A stretch of 40,354 nt of DNA from Rhodocyclaceae bacterium. GTDB taxonomy: Bacteria; Pseudomonadota; Gammaproteobacteria; Burkholderiales; Rhodocyclaceae. This document shows, one piece after another, positions 26,216 to 35,748 of this stretch (position 1 is its first letter; each line of letters starts with the position of its first letter). Below the pieces are notes generated by a model that ran no database searches, was not told the origin of the DNA, and saw only the letters and a list, made by a program, of their open reading frames with translations. Both the position numbers and the translations under genes were made by a program. Location of the stretch: NCBI GenBank assembly GCA_016791205.1, contig JAEUNH010000039.1, positions 1 through 40,354 of the forward strand. The letters run 5' to 3'.

Positions 26216-28080
26216 AGTTTGAACTCTACGATTTTCTGTCCGGTGAGGGCGCGCTTGACGCCCTGGTCCATTCGGCGGGCGGCGAAGTCCTGGGTGGCGG
26301 CATTGAGCGAATCGATGCCGGCCTTGATGGCACGGTGGTCGCTGCCGGCGATGCGCTTTCTCAAGGCGGCGATCTCCTCCTCGATGTCGGCGCGCTCGCC
26401 GGCGCGCAACAGGCGGCCGTCGGCGGCCAGCGCCGCCTCGACGGCCTCGACCAGGCGTTCCGCCTCGACCTGCTGCTCGCGCAGGTTGCGCGCCTGCACG
26501 TCGTCGCCGACGTGCTCGATCGATTCCTTCAGCATGCCGGCGATCTCGTCGTCGGTCAATCCGTAGGACGGCTTGACGGTGATCGAGGCTTCCACCCCCG
26601 AGGTCATCTCGCGCGCCGAGACGGAGAGCAGGCCGTCGGCGTCGACCTGGAAGGTGACGCGGATGCGCGCCGCCCCCGCCACCATTGGCGGGATGCCGCG
26701 CAGCTCGAACTTGGCCAGCGAGCGGCAGTCGGCGACCAGCTCGCGCTCGCCCTGCACGACATGGAAGCTCATCGCCGTCTGGCCGTCCTTGAAGGTGGTG
26801 AACTCCTGGGCCTTGGCGATCGGAATGGTGGAGTTTCTCGGAATCACCTTCTCGGTCAGGCCGCCCATCGTCTCCAGTCCGAGCGAGAGCGGGATCACGT
26901 CGAGCAGCAGCCAGTCGTCGGCGCCGGCGCGGTTGCCGGCCAGCACGTTGGCCTGCATGGCGGCGCCCAGGGCGACGACCTTGTCAGGGTCGAGGTTGGT
27001 CAGCGGCTCCTGCTTGAAGTACTCGGCCACGGCGCGCTGCACCTGCGGCATGCGCGTGGCGCCGCCGACCATCACCACGCCCTTGATGTCGTCCACCGTC
27101 AGGCCGGCATCGCGCAGCGCCTTGCGCGTCGGGCCGAGGGTCTTGGAGATCAGCGTCCGGGTCATCTCGGCGAAAGTGTCGATCTTCAGCGTCAGGTCCA
27201 CCGCCTGGCCGGTGGACAGCTCGGCATGGATCGGCGCCTCGTCGTGGCCGGTCAGCATCTCCTTGGCCTCGCGCGCCTTGAGCAGCAGGCGGCGGGTGTC
27301 CTCGATGCTGGGAAAGGTGATTTTCGCGTCGTCGAGGATCCAGCAATACACGCGCTGGTCGAAGTCGTCGCCGCCGAGCGCCGCGTCGCCGTTGGTGGCC
27401 AGCACCTCGAATACGCCGCGCGAGAGTTTCAGGATGGAGATGTCGAAGGTGCCGCCGCCGAGGTCGAAGACGGCATAGACGCCCTCCGAGGCGTTGTCGA
27501 GGCCGTAGGCGATGGCCGCCGCCGTCGGCTCGTTGAGCAAGCGCAGCACGTTGATCCCGGCCAGCCGGGCGGCATCCTTGGTGGCCTGGCGCTGGGCATC
27601 GTCGAAATAGGCCGGCACGGTGATGACGGCGCCAGTGAGTTCGCCGCCCAGGCTGGCCTCGGCGCGGCTGCGCAGCACCTTGAGGATTTCCGCCGAGACT
27701 TCCACCGGGCTCCTGACGCCGGCAACGGTGCGCAGGCGCACCATGCCCTCGGCGTCGAGAAAATCGTAGGGCATCGATTCGATGTGGGCGACGTCCTTCA
27801 GGCCCCGCCCCATGAAGCGCTTTGCCGAGACGATGGTGTTGCGCGGATCGAGGGCCTGGGCGCCCTGCGCCGCGTAGCCGACATCGACGCGGTCGTCGGC
27901 CTTGTAGCGGACGATGGAGGGCAGGAGGCTCCTGCCGACCTCGTCGTTGAGCACCACGGCGATGCCGTTGCGCACCGTGGCGACCAGGGAATTGGTGGTA
28001 CCCAGGTCGATGCCGACCGCCAGCCGATGCTGGTGCGGCGCCGCGGACAGGCCGGGCTCGGAGATCTGCAGCAGTGCCAT
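26212..28080 (-). CDS. hscA: Fe-S assembly chaperone HscA (Hsp70 family)
   Basis: The protein has 622 residues. The ATPase signature [15 protein letters not shown] lies near residue 23, [16 protein letters not shown] near 205 and [17 protein letters not shown] near 335. A shorter Hsp70 substrate-binding domain follows. With HscB it uses ATP to release the cluster from IscU by binding the LPPVK motif, which is present in the IscU encoded here. It starts 11 bp after hscB. Confidence 0.97.
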   Translation of the reverse strand: MALLQISEPGLSAAPHQHRLAVGIDLGTTNSLVATVRNGIAVVLNDEVGRSLLPSIVRYKADDRVDVGYAAQGAQALDPRNTIVSAKRFMGRGLKDVAHIESMPYDFLDAEGMVRLRTVAGVRSPVEVSAEILKVLRSRAEASLGGELTGAVITVPAYFDDAQRQATKDAARLAGINVLRLLNEPTAAAIAYGLDNASEGVYAVFDLGGGTFDISILKLSRGVFEVLATNGDAALGGDDFDQRVYCWILDDAKITFPSIEDTRRLLLKAREAKEMLTGHDEAPIHAELSTGQAVDLTLKIDTFAEMTRTLISKTLGPTRKALRDAGLTVDDIKGVVMVGGATRMPQVQRAVAEYFKQEPLTNLDPDKVVALGAAMQANVLAGNRAGADDWLLLDVIPLSLGLETMGGLTEKVIPRNSTIPIAKAQEFTTFKDGQTAMSFHVVQGERELVADCRSLAKFELRGIPPMVAGAARIRVTFQVDADGLLSVSAREMTSGVEASITVKPSYGLTDDEIAGMLKESIEHVGDDVQARNLREQQVEAERLVEAVEAALAADGRLLRAGERADIEEEIAALRKRIAGSDHRAIKAGIDSLNAATQDFAARRMDQGVKRALTGQKIVEFKL

Positions 28081-28091
28081 GGTGTTTTGTT

Positions 28092-28625
28092 CTAGCTTTC
28101 GAGCGCTTCGAGCGCGTCTTCTATTTCGTGTTCCAGCTTTTCGATGAACATCAGGCGGCGCAGCGCGTCGGCGGCGGCCGGATAGTCCTTGTTGGCGTCG
28201 AGATCGCGCTCGATCTCGGCGCGGAGGCCGTCGCCGTGCCGCTTGAGGCGCTGCATCAGCTTTTCCAGCTCGTGGTGGTCACCGGCCGCGCGCGCCTCGG
28301 CCACCGCCTCGCGCCATTCCATCTGCTCCATGAGGAACGCTGGCGGCATCGCCGTGTTGCTCTCGTGGTCGGTCTCGGCGCCGGCCAGCCGCAGCAGGTA
28401 ATGCGCCCGCAGCAGCGGGGTTTTCAGCGTGCGATAGGCCTCGTTCACCTGCGTCGCCCACTGCATGGACAGGCGCCGCTCGCTCTCCGCCAGGTGGGCG
28501 TGGCGGTCCGGATGCACCTGGCCCTGCATGGCGTGGTAGGCCCGATCGAGCTTGCCGGCGTCGACGCGATAGGCGCGCGGCAGGCCGAAGAGCGAGAAAT
28601 AGTCCTGTCTGAAGTCAGGAACCAT
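28092..28625 (-). CDS. hscB: J-domain co-chaperone HscB
   Basis: The protein has 177 residues. The start at 28625 ([19 protein letters not shown]) fits family length and overlaps the iscA stop by one base (TGATG); an in-frame upstream ATG at 28655 would intrude into iscA. The J-domain HPD motif is at QVHPDRH, followed by the C-terminal three-helix IscU-binding domain ([18 protein letters not shown]). It delivers IscU to HscA and stimulates its ATPase. Confidence 0.95.
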   Translation of the reverse strand: MVPDFRQDYFSLFGLPRAYRVDAGKLDRAYHAMQGQVHPDRHAHLAESERRLSMQWATQVNEAYRTLKTPLLRAHYLLRLAGAETDHESNTAMPPAFLMEQMEWREAVAEARAAGDHHELEKLMQRLKRHGDGLRAEIERDLDANKDYPAAADALRRLMFIEKLEHEIEDALEALES

Positions 28626-28948
28626 CAGACGTTGAAGCTTTCCCCGCAGCCGCACTGGTCCTTGACGTTGGGGTTGTTGAACTTGAACCCCTCGTTGAGG
28701 CCCTCGCGCGCATAGTCGAGCTCGGTGCCGTCGACGTAGGGCAGGCTTTTCGGGTCGACCAGCACCTTGACGCCGTGGCTCTCGAAGACGATGTCCTCCG
28801 GTGCCGCCTCGTCGGCGAACTCCAGCTTGTAGGACATGCCCGAGCAGCCCGAAGTCTTCACGCCGATGCGCACGCCGACGCCCTTGCCGCGCTTGGCGAT
28901 GAAATTCGAGACGTGCTTCGCCGCCCTTTCGCTCAATGTGACTGTCAT
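28625..28948 (-). CDS. iscA: A-type Fe-S carrier IscA
   Basis: The protein has 107 residues. Cys35 (TSGCSGMSY), Cys99 and Cys101 (DQCGCGESF) match the E. coli IscA ligands for iron or an Fe-S cluster. It carries iron or clusters to target proteins. It is encoded between iscU and hscB in the standard order. Confidence 0.97.
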   Translation of the reverse strand: MTVTLSERAAKHVSNFIAKRGKGVGVRIGVKTSGCSGMSYKLEFADEAAPEDIVFESHGVKVLVDPKSLPYVDGTELDYAREGLNEGFKFNNPNVKDQCGCGESFNV

Positions 28949-28965
28949 GGTGCCCTCGCCTGGGA

Positions 28966-29349
28966 TCAGTTGTCCAGCTTCTTCTTGTAGTCGGCCACGG
29001 CCGCCTTGATGGCGTCCTCGGCCAGGATCGAACAGTGGATTTTAACCGGCGGCAGGGCCAGCTCCTCGGCGATCTGGGTGTTCTTGATCTCCAGTGCCTG
29101 GTCCACCGTCTTGCCCTTGACCCACTCGGTGACCAGCGAGCTGGAGGCGATGGCCGAGCCGCAGCCGTAGGTCTTGAACTTGGCGTCCTCGATGACGCCT
29201 TCCTTGTTGACCTTGATCTGCAGCTTCATCACGTCGCCGCAGGCCGGCGCGCCGACCATGCCGGTGCCGACGCCCTCTTCTTCCTTTTCGAAGGCGCCGA
29301 CATTGCGCGGGTGTTCGTAGTGTTCGAGAACCTTGTCGCTGTATGCCAT
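28966..29349 (-). CDS. iscU: Fe-S cluster scaffold IscU
   Basis: The protein has 127 residues. The three cluster cysteines lie in [23 protein letters not shown] and [10 protein letters not shown], and the HscA recognition motif LPPVK precedes the last. It is the scaffold on which IscS, ferredoxin and frataxin build [2Fe-2S] and [4Fe-4S] clusters. It begins 12 bp after the iscS stop. Confidence 0.98.
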   Translation of the reverse strand: MAYSDKVLEHYEHPRNVGAFEKEEEGVGTGMVGAPACGDVMKLQIKVNKEGVIEDAKFKTYGCGSAIASSSLVTEWVKGKTVDQALEIKNTQIAEELALPPVKIHCSILAEDAIKAAVADYKKKLDN

Positions 29350-29361
29350 TTTAGCTGCTCC

Positions 29362-30573
29362 TCAATGCGCCGCCCATTGGACGGTGTTCAGATCGATGCC
29401 TTCCTTGTACATGTCCCACAACGGCGACATTTCGCGCAGCTTGGCGATCTGCCGGTGCAGGAGCTGGACCGTGTAGTCGATTTCCTCGACCGTCGTGAAG
29501 CGGCCTATGGTGAAGCGGATCGAGCTGTGCGCCAGCTCGTCCTGGCGGCCCAGCGCGCGCAGCACGTAGGACGGCTCCAGGCTGGCCGAGGTGCACGCCG
29601 AGCCGGAGGACACCGCCACGTCCTTGATCGCCATCATCAGCGACTCGCCCTCGACGAAGGCGAAGCTGATGTTGAGGTTGTGCGGCACCCGCTGCTCGAT
29701 GTCGCCGTTGAGGAACACCTGCTCGATGTCGGAGAGGCCCTTCCACAGGCGGTCGCGCAGCATGCGGATGCGCTCGTTTTCGCTGGCCATTTCCTCGCGT
29801 GCGAAGCGGAAGGCCTCGCCCATGCCGACGATCTGGTGGGTGGCCAGCGTGCCGGAGCGCATGCCGCGCTCGTGGCCGCCGCCGTGCATCTGCGCTTCCA
29901 GGCGGATGCGCGGCTTGCGCCGCACGTAGAGGGCGCCGATGCCCTTCGGGCCGTAGGTCTTGTGCGCCGAGAAAGACATCAGGTCCACCTTCAGCTTCGA
30001 CAGGTCGATGCCCACCTTGCCGGTGGCCTGGGCGGCATCGACGTGCAGGAGGACGCCCTTGGCGCGGCAGATCTCGCCCATCTGCTCGATCGGCTGGACG
30101 ACGCCGATCTCGTTGTTCACGAACATCACCGAGGCGAGGATGGTGTCGGGGCGGATGGCCGCCTTGAACTGCTCCAGGTCCACCAGGCCGTTCTCCTGCG
30201 GATCGAGGTAACTCACCTCGAAGCCGTGGCGCTCCAGTTCGCGCATGGTGTCGAGCACCGCCTTGTGCTCGGTCTTCACCGTGATCAGGTGCTTGCCCTT
30301 GCCCTGGTAGAACTGGGCCGCGCCCTTGATCGCCAGGTTGTTCGACTCCGTGGCGCCGGAGGTCCACACGATCTCCTTCGGATCGGCGCCGACCAGCGCG
30401 GCGACGTTATCGCGCGCCTCCTCGACGGCCTTCTCCGCTTCCCAGCCGTAGGCATGCGAGCGCGAGGCAGGGTTGCCGAACTTCTCGACCAGCCAGGGAA
30501 TCATCCGCTCGGCCACGCGCGGGTCGACCGGGGTCGTCGCGGAGTAATCGAGGTAGATGGGAAATTTCAGCAT
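29362..30573 (-). CDS. iscS: Cysteine desulfurase IscS
   Basis: The protein has 403 residues. I chose the ATG at 30573 because GGAG lies upstream and [17 protein letters not shown] matches the known N-terminus; an ATG four codons earlier has no ribosome binding site. The PLP lysine (K205) lies in [12 protein letters not shown] and the active cysteine (C327) in [13 protein letters not shown]. It turns cysteine into alanine and a persulfide that feeds IscU. It is the second desulfurase gene of the operon. Confidence 0.97.
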   Translation of the reverse strand: MLKFPIYLDYSATTPVDPRVAERMIPWLVEKFGNPASRSHAYGWEAEKAVEEARDNVAALVGADPKEIVWTSGATESNNLAIKGAAQFYQGKGKHLITVKTEHKAVLDTMRELERHGFEVSYLDPQENGLVDLEQFKAAIRPDTILASVMFVNNEIGVVQPIEQMGEICRAKGVLLHVDAAQATGKVGIDLSKLKVDLMSFSAHKTYGPKGIGALYVRRKPRIRLEAQMHGGGHERGMRSGTLATHQIVGMGEAFRFAREEMASENERIRMLRDRLWKGLSDIEQVFLNGDIEQRVPHNLNISFAFVEGESLMMAIKDVAVSSGSACTSASLEPSYVLRALGRQDELAHSSIRFTIGRFTTVEEIDYTVQLLHRQIAKLREMSPLWDMYKEGIDLNTVQWAAH

Positions 30574-30590
30574 GCTCGTCTCCATTGTTG

Positions 30591-31748
30591 TCAGGCGGCC
30601 ACCGCGGCCAGCCCTTTCAGTTTTCGAACCGTTTCATTCAGTGCCTGCAGGAAGCGCGCGACGTCTTCCTCGGAGTTGGCGCGGCCGAGCGAGACGCGCA
30701 GCGCGCCCTTGGCCATATCCGGCGCAACGCCCATCGCCAGCAGGGTGTGCGAGGGTTCGGGCGAGACGCTCGAGCAGGCCGAGCCGCTCGCCACGGCGAA
30801 GCCGGCGCGATCCAGCTGCGCCACCAGGGTCTCGCCGTCGATGCCGCCCAGCGCGAAAAATGTCGTGTTCGGCAGGCGCGGCGCGTTGCGGCTGAATATC
30901 GTCGCGCCGCTCGCCGCCAGGCCCAGCTCCAGCGTGCCGCGCAGTTCGGCCAGCCGCGCCGCATCGGCCTCCAGCCGCGCCACGGCCAGTTCGCAGGCAA
31001 CGCCGAAGCCGACGATGGCCGCCACATTCTCCGTGCCGGAGCGCAGGTTGCGCTCCTGGCCGCCGCCGGAGATCAGCGGTTTCAGCTCGATGCGCTTGTC
31101 CAGCACCAGCGCCGCAGCGCCCTTCGGGCCGCGGATCTTGTGCGCGGAAACAGTCAGCGCGCTCACCCCGGCGGCATTCAGCGCGCGGAAATCGATGGCC
31201 ACCTTGCCCAGCGCCTGCACCGCGTCGGTGTGGAACCAGGCCTTCGCTGTTTTCGCCTGCATCGCCAGCGCGGGAATGTCCTGCAGCACGCCGGTTTCGT
31301 TGTTGGCCAGCATCACCGAGACGATCGCCGGCCGCTGCGCCAGCGCCGCGGAAAAGTCGGTCTCCCGGACACGCCCCTCTGTATCGACGCCGATCTCGTG
31401 CAGGCTCCAGCCGAGGCGCTTGAGGTCGTTGGCCGGCTCGCGCACGCAGGGATGCTCGATGGCCGAGACGGCGATGGCGCCGGGCTTGAGGCAGGCCGCC
31501 GCGCCCTTGATGAACAGGTTGTTGGCCTCCGAGCCGCCGCTGGCGAACACCACTTCGGTCGGGTGCGCCCCCACCGCCGCCGCCACCTGCTCGCGCGCCG
31601 TGCCGATGGCGGCGCGCGCCGCGCGGCCGTACTCGTGGCGGCTGGAGGGATTGCCGTAGTGCTCGCGCAGGTACGGCAGCATCGCCCCCAGCACGCCCGG
31701 GTCGAGCGGCGTGGTGGCGTTGTGGTCGAGGTAGGCCGGGGCGAACAC
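30591..31748 (-). CDS. Second cysteine desulfurase (NifS/IscS paralogue)
   Basis: The protein has 385 residues. The desulfurase fold is complete. [20 protein letters not shown] opens the protein, [20 protein letters not shown] holds the PLP lysine, and [20 protein letters not shown] holds the active cysteine. It differs clearly from the adjacent IscS, especially in the cysteine loop and the N-terminus. It lies between iscR and iscS, in the same operon. It may serve a different sulfur acceptor or growth state, but its role is not established. A dispersed motif copy lies at 31352. Confidence 0.92.
   Translation of the reverse strand: MFAPAYLDHNATTPLDPGVLGAMLPYLREHYGNPSSRHEYGRAARAAIGTAREQVAAAVGAHPTEVVFASGGSEANNLFIKGAAACLKPGAIAVSAIEHPCVREPANDLKRLGWSLHEIGVDTEGRVRETDFSAALAQRPAIVSVMLANNETGVLQDIPALAMQAKTAKAWFHTDAVQALGKVAIDFRALNAAGVSALTVSAHKIRGPKGAAALVLDKRIELKPLISGGGQERNLRSGTENVAAIVGFGVACELAVARLEADAARLAELRGTLELGLAASGATIFSRNAPRLPNTTFFALGGIDGETLVAQLDRAGFAVASGSACSSVSPEPSHTLLAMGVAPDMAKGALRVSLGRANSEEDVARFLQALNETVRKLKGLAAVAA
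31352..31362 (-). repeat. Dispersed GACYGACTTTT motif, copy 5 (inside second desulfurase gene)
   Basis: GACCGACTTTT in the sense (minus) strand, coding for ETDFS, flanked by GGGA before and CC after. It is the only exact copy on the minus strand. Confidence 0.5.
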
Positions 31749-31758
31749 GCAGGCTCCG

Positions 31759-32241
31759 CTACGCCGACACCGCCAGGTTGACGCGCCGCGCCGGACGCAG
31801 GCGCTCGTCCATGGCGATGGTCGCCGCGACGGCCTTGGCCTTGGGCTGGTTGACCAGGTCGAATAGCGAGACCGAGGCCAGGTACTCGTGCATGCGCTTG
31901 TTGAGGTTGGTCCACAAGTCGTGGGTCATGCAGCGCTGCTCGTCATGGCAATTCTCGCGGCCGCCGCAATTGGTGGCATCCAGCGGCTCGTCCACCGCCG
32001 CGATGATGTCGGCGACGGTGACTTCGTTCATGCCGCGCGCCAGGCGGTAGCCGCCGCCGGGGCCGCGCACGCTGGCGACGATCTTGTGGCGGCGCAGCTT
32101 GCCGAAGAGCTGCTCCAGATAGGACAGGGAAATCTTCTGGCGTTCGCTGATGCCCGCCAGGGTCACCGGCCCGTTGGCCTGCCGCTGGGCCAGGTCGATC
32201 ATCGCGGTCACTGCAAAACGGCCTTTGGTCGTCAGTCTCAT
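31759..32241 (-). CDS. iscR: Fe-S responsive regulator IscR
   Basis: The protein has 160 residues. The Rrf2 winged helix (MRLTTKGRFAVTAMIDLAQR, then SLSYLEQLFGKLRR and VRGPGGGYRLAR) binds DNA. Cys92, Cys98, Cys104 and His107 match the E. coli [2Fe-2S] ligands exactly. It represses isc when the cluster is present and activates or represses others as apo-protein. Two 25-bp type 1 sites overlap its promoter. It is the first gene of the isc operon. Confidence 0.97.
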   Translation of the reverse strand: MRLTTKGRFAVTAMIDLAQRQANGPVTLAGISERQKISLSYLEQLFGKLRRHKIVASVRGPGGGYRLARGMNEVTVADIIAAVDEPLDATNCGGRENCHDEQRCMTHDLWTNLNKRMHEYLASVSLFDLVNQPKAKAVAATIAMDERLRPARRVNLAVSA

Positions 32242-32277
32242 GGTTGGATCCTCTCCAAAAAGACGCTTGCGCGCCTA

Positions 32278-32302
32278 ATACTTGAACATTTCAGTCGACT
32301 AT
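32278..32302. promoter_or_regulatory. IscR type 1 site, overlapping the isc -10 box
   Basis: On the minus strand it reads ATAGTCGACTGAA followed by ATGTTCAAGTAT. This agrees with the ATA-YYGACT-N-AGTC-like-TAT pattern of the E. coli type 1 site, better in its left half. It covers the -10 box, so holo-IscR here would block transcription. Confidence 0.75.
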
Positions 32303-32326
32303 ACAAAGCCCGATTAGTTCAGTCAA
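32298..32326 (-). promoter_or_regulatory. Promoter of the isc operon
   Basis: On the minus strand TTGACT (32326-32321), 17 bp, then TATAGT (32303-32298). Both boxes are 5 of 6 matches. It overlaps two IscR-type sites and starts inside the very end of cysE. Confidence 0.8.
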
Positions 32327-32330
32327 CTAT
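32306..32330. promoter_or_regulatory. IscR type 1 site, overlapping the isc -35 box and cysE 3' end
   Basis: On the minus strand it begins ATAGTTGACTGAACTAATC. The left half is a very good type 1 half-site and the right half is weaker. Its centre is 28 bp from that of the second site. Confidence 0.75.
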
Positions 32331-33071
32331 TTTGCCCAAATAGTGCGGATCGAACTTGTCCGCGGTGGCCAGTTCGTCGGCCTTGCAAACGCCAGATTGT
32401 TCCAGGCATTTCAACAACTTCTCCAGCCTCTTGTCGGTCTCGACGGCATGGTCGAGGAGGCCGTGGATGGCCTGCGCCAAGGGGTCGTCCTCGTTGCGCG
32501 TCACGGCATAGGCCGAGAAACCCATCTGGCCGGCTTTGATCTCGCGGTCGATCTCGCTGCGGTCCTCGACGATGCGCGCCGGGATGCCGACAGCCGTTGC
32601 CCGCGGCGGCACGTCGCGCACCACCACCGCGTTGGAGCCGACCTTGGCGCCCTCGCCCAGGGTGATGGGTCCCAGCACCTTGGCGCCGGCGCCGATCACC
32701 ACGCCGCGCTCCAGGGTCGGATGACGCTTGCCCTTGTTCCAGGAAGTGCCGCCCAGGGTGACGCCGTGATACAGCGTGCAATCGTCGCCGATGAGGGCCG
32801 TCTCGCCGATCACCACCCCCATGCCGTGGTCGATGAAGAAGCGCCGGCCGATCGTCGCCCCGGGATGGATCTCGATGCCCGTCATCCAGCGCGCGATGTT
32901 GGAGCCGAGCCGCGCCAGCCACTTCAGGCCCAGGCCCCATAGCCCATGGTTGATGCGATGCAGGATCAGCGCGTGCAGGCCCGGATAGCAGGTCAGCACC
33001 TCCCAGGTGTTGCGGGCGGCGGGATCGCGGTCGAATACGCAGGCGATATCTTCACGCAGGCGGCGGAACAT
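32319..33071 (-). CDS. cysE: Serine O-acetyltransferase
   Basis: The protein has 250 residues. It has the left-handed beta-helix hexapeptide repeats ([20 protein letters not shown], then [17 protein letters not shown]) with the catalytic HGVTLGG/His, and the N-terminal helical domain ([20 protein letters not shown]). It makes O-acetylserine from serine and acetyl-CoA, the step before cysteine. A C-terminal extension of about 60 residues ([20 protein letters not shown]) is longer than the short SAT form. The stop lies inside an IscR site, so cysteine supply and Fe-S assembly genes are tightly packed. Confidence 0.95.
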   Translation of the reverse strand: MFRRLREDIACVFDRDPAARNTWEVLTCYPGLHALILHRINHGLWGLGLKWLARLGSNIARWMTGIEIHPGATIGRRFFIDHGMGVVIGETALIGDDCTLYHGVTLGGTSWNKGKRHPTLERGVVIGAGAKVLGPITLGEGAKVGSNAVVVRDVPPRATAVGIPARIVEDRSEIDREIKAGQMGFSAYAVTRNEDDPLAQAIHGLLDHAVETDKRLEKLLKCLEQSGVCKADELATADKFDPHYLGKIVD

Positions 33072-33098
33072 CAGGCAGCTCCATCAGGAAACGGTGAA

Positions 33099-33128
33099 AT
33101 ACTACAAAAAACCCTCGGTTTTAGTCAA
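33099..33128 (-). promoter_or_regulatory. Likely cysE promoter with IscR half-site
   Basis: On the minus strand TTGACT (33128-33123), 18 bp, then TAGTAT (33104-33099). The -35 lies in AAAGTTGACTAAAAC, which closely matches the left half of an IscR type 1 site; no second half is seen. It lies 3' of trmJ, overlapping its stop codon. Confidence 0.55.
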
Positions 33129-33846
33129 CTTTATCGCCCGGTTTTTTCATGAAAGTCTTGAGCATGCCGCGCAGCAGGCTCACCTCGTCGCGCTCCAAGG
33201 CAATGCGGTCGAAGAGGCGGCGCAGGCGCGGCATCAGCCGCTTGGGGTGAGCCGGGTCGAGGAAGCCGCTCTGCGTCACGGCGGCTTCGAGGTGCGCGTA
33301 GAAATGCCGGATCTCCTCGAGAGTCGCCGGCGGGTTCTCCGGCGCCGGCGGCGCGCCGGGGTCGAGCGCGGCAAGGCGCAGCTCGTAGCACATCACCTGC
33401 ACCGCGGCGGCCAGGTTGAGGGACGAATAGTCCGGATTCGTCGGCACCATCACCGGCAGGCGGCACAGCGCCAGCTCTTCGTTGGACAGGCCCGCCTGCT
33501 CGTTGCCGAAGACCAATGCCACCTCGCCGTGCGCCGCGTAACCGACGATCTGCGGCGCGGCCGCGCGCGCCCACAGCGGCGGCGGCGCCATCTCCCGCTG
33601 CCGAGCCGTCATCGCCGCGGCGAATACCGTGCCCTCTAGCGCCTCCTCCAGCGTGGCGCAGAGGCGGGCGCCCTGCAGCACGTCGAGGGCATTCGAGGAG
33701 CGGGCGCGCGCCACCCCGTCGGGATCGGCGCAAGGATCCACCAGCCAGAGCCGGGTCAGCCCCATGGTTTTCATGGCGCGCGCCGCGGCGCCGATGTTGC
33801 CCGGGTGGCTGGTGCGGGAGAGGACGATGCGGATGCGGTCGAGCAT
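33121..33846 (-). CDS. trmJ: tRNA (cytidine/uridine-2'-O-)-methyltransferase TrmJ
   Basis: The protein has 241 residues. It has the SPOUT/TrmH fold (IRIVLSRTSHPGNIGAAARA near the start, ALVFGNEQAGLSNEELALC and VPTNPDYSSLNLAAAVQVMCYELR), with the knotted SAM site. A C-terminal helical extension (FDRIALERDEVSLLRGMLKTF) is typical of TrmJ. It methylates ribose at position 32 of tRNAs. It is upstream of cysE and iscR, the usual gammaproteobacterial and betaproteobacterial order. It is divergent from suhB. Confidence 0.93.
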   Translation of the reverse strand: MLDRIRIVLSRTSHPGNIGAAARAMKTMGLTRLWLVDPCADPDGVARARSSNALDVLQGARLCATLEEALEGTVFAAAMTARQREMAPPPLWARAAAPQIVGYAAHGEVALVFGNEQAGLSNEELALCRLPVMVPTNPDYSSLNLAAAVQVMCYELRLAALDPGAPPAPENPPATLEEIRHFYAHLEAAVTQSGFLDPAHPKRLMPRLRRLFDRIALERDEVSLLRGMLKTFMKKPGDKVD

Positions 33847-33916
33847 GGGTGCGAGTTCAGTTAAAATGCCGCCTTCTTCGCCGCGGTCCGCGCGGCGCGC
33901 TCATTAACGGAAAGCC

Positions 33917-34714
33917 ATGCACCCGACACTCAACATCGCCGTCAAGGCCGCGCGCCGCGCCGGCGGCGTCATCAACCGCGCTTCGCGCGACGTCGAACAG
34001 ATCAAGGTCAGCGCCAAGCGCGACAAGGATTTCGTCACCGAGGTCGACAAGGCCGCCGAAGAAGCCATTCTCGGCGTGCTGAAAGAGGCGTATCCGGACC
34101 ACGCGATTCTAGCAGAGGAGTCCGGCGCCTCCGGCGATTCCGACTACGTCTGGATCATCGATCCGCTCGACGGCACCACCAACTTCATCCACGGCTTCCC
34201 GCAGTACGCGGTCTCCATCGCCCAGACCCACAAGGGCGTGCTGCAGCACGCCGTGGTCTACGACCCGACCCGGAACGAGCTGTTCACCGCCAGCAAGGGC
34301 GCCGGCGCCTACCTCAACGACCGGCGCATCCGCGTCTCGAAGCGCGTCAAGCTCAACGAGGTGCTGATCGGCACCGGCTTCCCCTTCCGCTACTTCGAGC
34401 ACGTCGACGCCTACCTCGGCATCTTCCGCGACATGATGCACAAGACCGCCGGCGTGCGCCGGCCGGGCGCGGCGGCGCTCGACCTGGCCTGGGTGGCGGC
34501 CGGCCGCATCGACGGCTTCTGGGAGATCGGCCTCTCGCCCTGGGACATGGCCGGCGGCGCGCTGCTCATCACCGAGGCCGGCGGCCTCATCGGCGACCTC
34601 AGCGGCGAATCCGGCTACATGAACACCGGCAACATCGTCGGCGGCAACCCGAAAGTCTTCGTGCAACTGCTGCAAATCATCGCGCCGCACCTCGACGCCA
34701 AGCTAAAAGCCTGA
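33917..34714 (+). CDS. suhB: Inositol monophosphatase family protein SuhB
   Basis: The protein has 265 residues. The IMPase motifs are present: EESG near residue 67, [20 protein letters not shown] near 84, and [15 protein letters not shown] near 213, giving the metal ligands Glu, Asp and Asp. In E. coli SuhB also joins the rRNA antitermination complex. Divergent from trmJ, with a TTAAAAT-like -10 in the 70-bp gap. Its 3' end is followed 2 bp later by the REP doublet. Confidence 0.95.
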   Translation: MHPTLNIAVKAARRAGGVINRASRDVEQIKVSAKRDKDFVTEVDKAAEEAILGVLKEAYPDHAILAEESGASGDSDYVWIIDPLDGTTNFIHGFPQYAVSIAQTHKGVLQHAVVYDPTRNELFTASKGAGAYLNDRRIRVSKRVKLNEVLIGTGFPFRYFEHVDAYLGIFRDMMHKTAGVRRPGAAALDLAWVAAGRIDGFWEIGLSPWDMAGGALLITEAGGLIGDLSGESGYMNTGNIVGGNPKVFVQLLQIIAPHLDAKLKA

Positions 34715-34716
34715 TC

Positions 34717-34782
34717 GTCATTCCCGCGAAGGCGGGAATCCACAAGCTTGAAAACCTGGACTCCCGCCTTCGCGGGAGTGAC
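34717..34782. repeat. REP-like doublet (two inverted hairpin units)
   Basis: Left unit 34717-34742 (GTCATTCCCGCGAAGGCGGG core) and right unit 34757-34782 are inverted copies with 24 of 26 matching bases. Each can fold as a hairpin, and both can pair together across 14 bp. This CCCGCGAAGGCGGG element is common in betaproteobacterial intergenic regions. Lying between the convergent suhB and yhaV genes, it may also stop transcription from both sides. Confidence 0.85.
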
Positions 34783-34787
34783 ACCCT

Positions 34788-35240
34788 CTACCCTCCCCGG
34801 CTTTCCTTCAATAAGGCCTCGATCTCTCCCGGCACCTCCCCCCGCGCCAGCATGCGCTGGAAGGCGGCATAGACATCCGTCTTCGATCCCGCCTTGCGCA
34901 GCGTGTCCTCGTCGTTCAGCCAGGCGAAGACGATCAGCCGGACGGGCTTCGAGGCGAAGCGGAAAAAAAGCCGGTAACGATCTGGCAGGCCCTTCTTCAC
35001 ACGGCGCCAGTGTTTGTGGGCGGGCCCCAGCGTCTTGCCGAGGCGGAACTGCGCATCTTCCGGATCGGCCGGCACGCGCAGAGTGATGGCCTCATACACC
35101 GAAGCCAGCAGGCGCGTCTTCGGGTGGGCCTTGTAGCCTTTCGGGTCTTTTGCTGCGAGCTTCGTCACCGCGGCCTCGAGTTCGTCGAGCGCCGCGGCAA
35201 ACGCCTTGTAGTAGAAAATCCGCCAGCCGTTGACCTGCAT
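34788..35240 (-). CDS. yhaV: YhaV-family toxin (type II TA)
   Basis: The protein has 150 residues. MQVNGWRIFYYKAFAAALDE opens it and PADPEDAQFRLGKTLGPAHK lies mid-protein. RYRLFFRFASKPVRLIVFAW and LNDEDTLRKAGSKTDVYAAF complete the YhaV pattern, a RelE-like ribonuclease in E. coli. The start overlaps the antitoxin stop by one base (TGATG). Longer frames to 35873 only run through the antitoxin. Converges with suhB. Confidence 0.93.
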   Translation of the reverse strand: MQVNGWRIFYYKAFAAALDELEAAVTKLAAKDPKGYKAHPKTRLLASVYEAITLRVPADPEDAQFRLGKTLGPAHKHWRRVKKGLPDRYRLFFRFASKPVRLIVFAWLNDEDTLRKAGSKTDVYAAFQRMLARGEVPGEIEALLKESRGG

Positions 35241-35563
35241 CAGGGCTTGACGCCCTTGACCAGCTTCGCGATCCGTTTCAGTTGCGCCTCGTCCGCCTCG
35301 ACGATGTCTTCCGGATGGGCGGCCATCTGCCGCTCCAGGAAGCCGAGGAACCCCATCAGCACCGGATCGCCCTCCTCGCCGGTCGCCCTTTTGCCGCCCG
35401 CGGGTTTCGCCGCCGACAGCAGCGCCTGCCCCTCGCCCAGAATGGTGAGCTGCACGTCCCCCTCGAACTCCGGATGCGCCTTGAACAGCCCGCTGTCGAT
35501 GCGATAGCCCTTCGAGTTGCCGACCTTGGTTGCCTTGCCGCTGAACTTTTCCGCGATCGCCAT
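35240..35563 (-). CDS. prlF: PrlF-family antitoxin of YhaV
   Basis: The protein has 107 residues. The start at 35563 has GAGG upstream; an extra 12 residues of frame are unlikely. An AbrB-like N-terminal domain (FSGKATKVGNSKGYRIDSGL) binds DNA and an acidic C-terminal part (FLERQMAAHPEDIVEADEAQ) would cover the toxin. It neutralises YhaV and autoregulates. The pair is a complete TA module. Confidence 0.88.
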   Translation of the reverse strand: MAIAEKFSGKATKVGNSKGYRIDSGLFKAHPEFEGDVQLTILGEGQALLSAAKPAGGKRATGEEGDPVLMGFLGFLERQMAAHPEDIVEADEAQLKRIAKLVKGVKP

Positions 35564-35687
35564 GAAGCCGCCTCGATATGTGGTTACGAATGTATGCACA
35601 TATTAGTCCCATAGCGGGCAGCACGCAATTCCTCCCCCCGTTCGCCCTGAGTAGCGCGAAGCGCGTATAGAAGGGCCGGGGACATAA

Positions 35688-35719
35688 TTGAAACATGATT
35701 ATAATTTGCTTATAATCAT
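35688..35719 (+). promoter_or_regulatory. Promoter and operator of the YefM/RelE module
   Basis: TTGAAA (35688-35693), 17 bp, TATAAT (35711-35716). A perfect 10-bp inverted repeat with 5-bp spacer (35695-35704 and 35710-35719, ATGATTATAA arm) covers the -10 box. It is a typical operator for autorepression by the antitoxin. It lies in the otherwise gene-free stretch 35564-35748. Confidence 0.8.
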
Positions 35720-35748
35720 CCAATCGTCGTTCCGAATCGAGGTGCGTC

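Noticed and set aside
30574-30585. Longer iscS start at 30585
   Set aside because: Four extra codons without a ribosome binding site; GGAG lies within them and fits the ATG at 30573.
33108-33122. Possible terminator (AAAACC-CTC-GGTTTT) at the end of trmJ
   Set aside because: Stem of only 6 bp, largely A/T, and it overlaps what looks more like the cysE promoter spacer. It is not strong enough to call.
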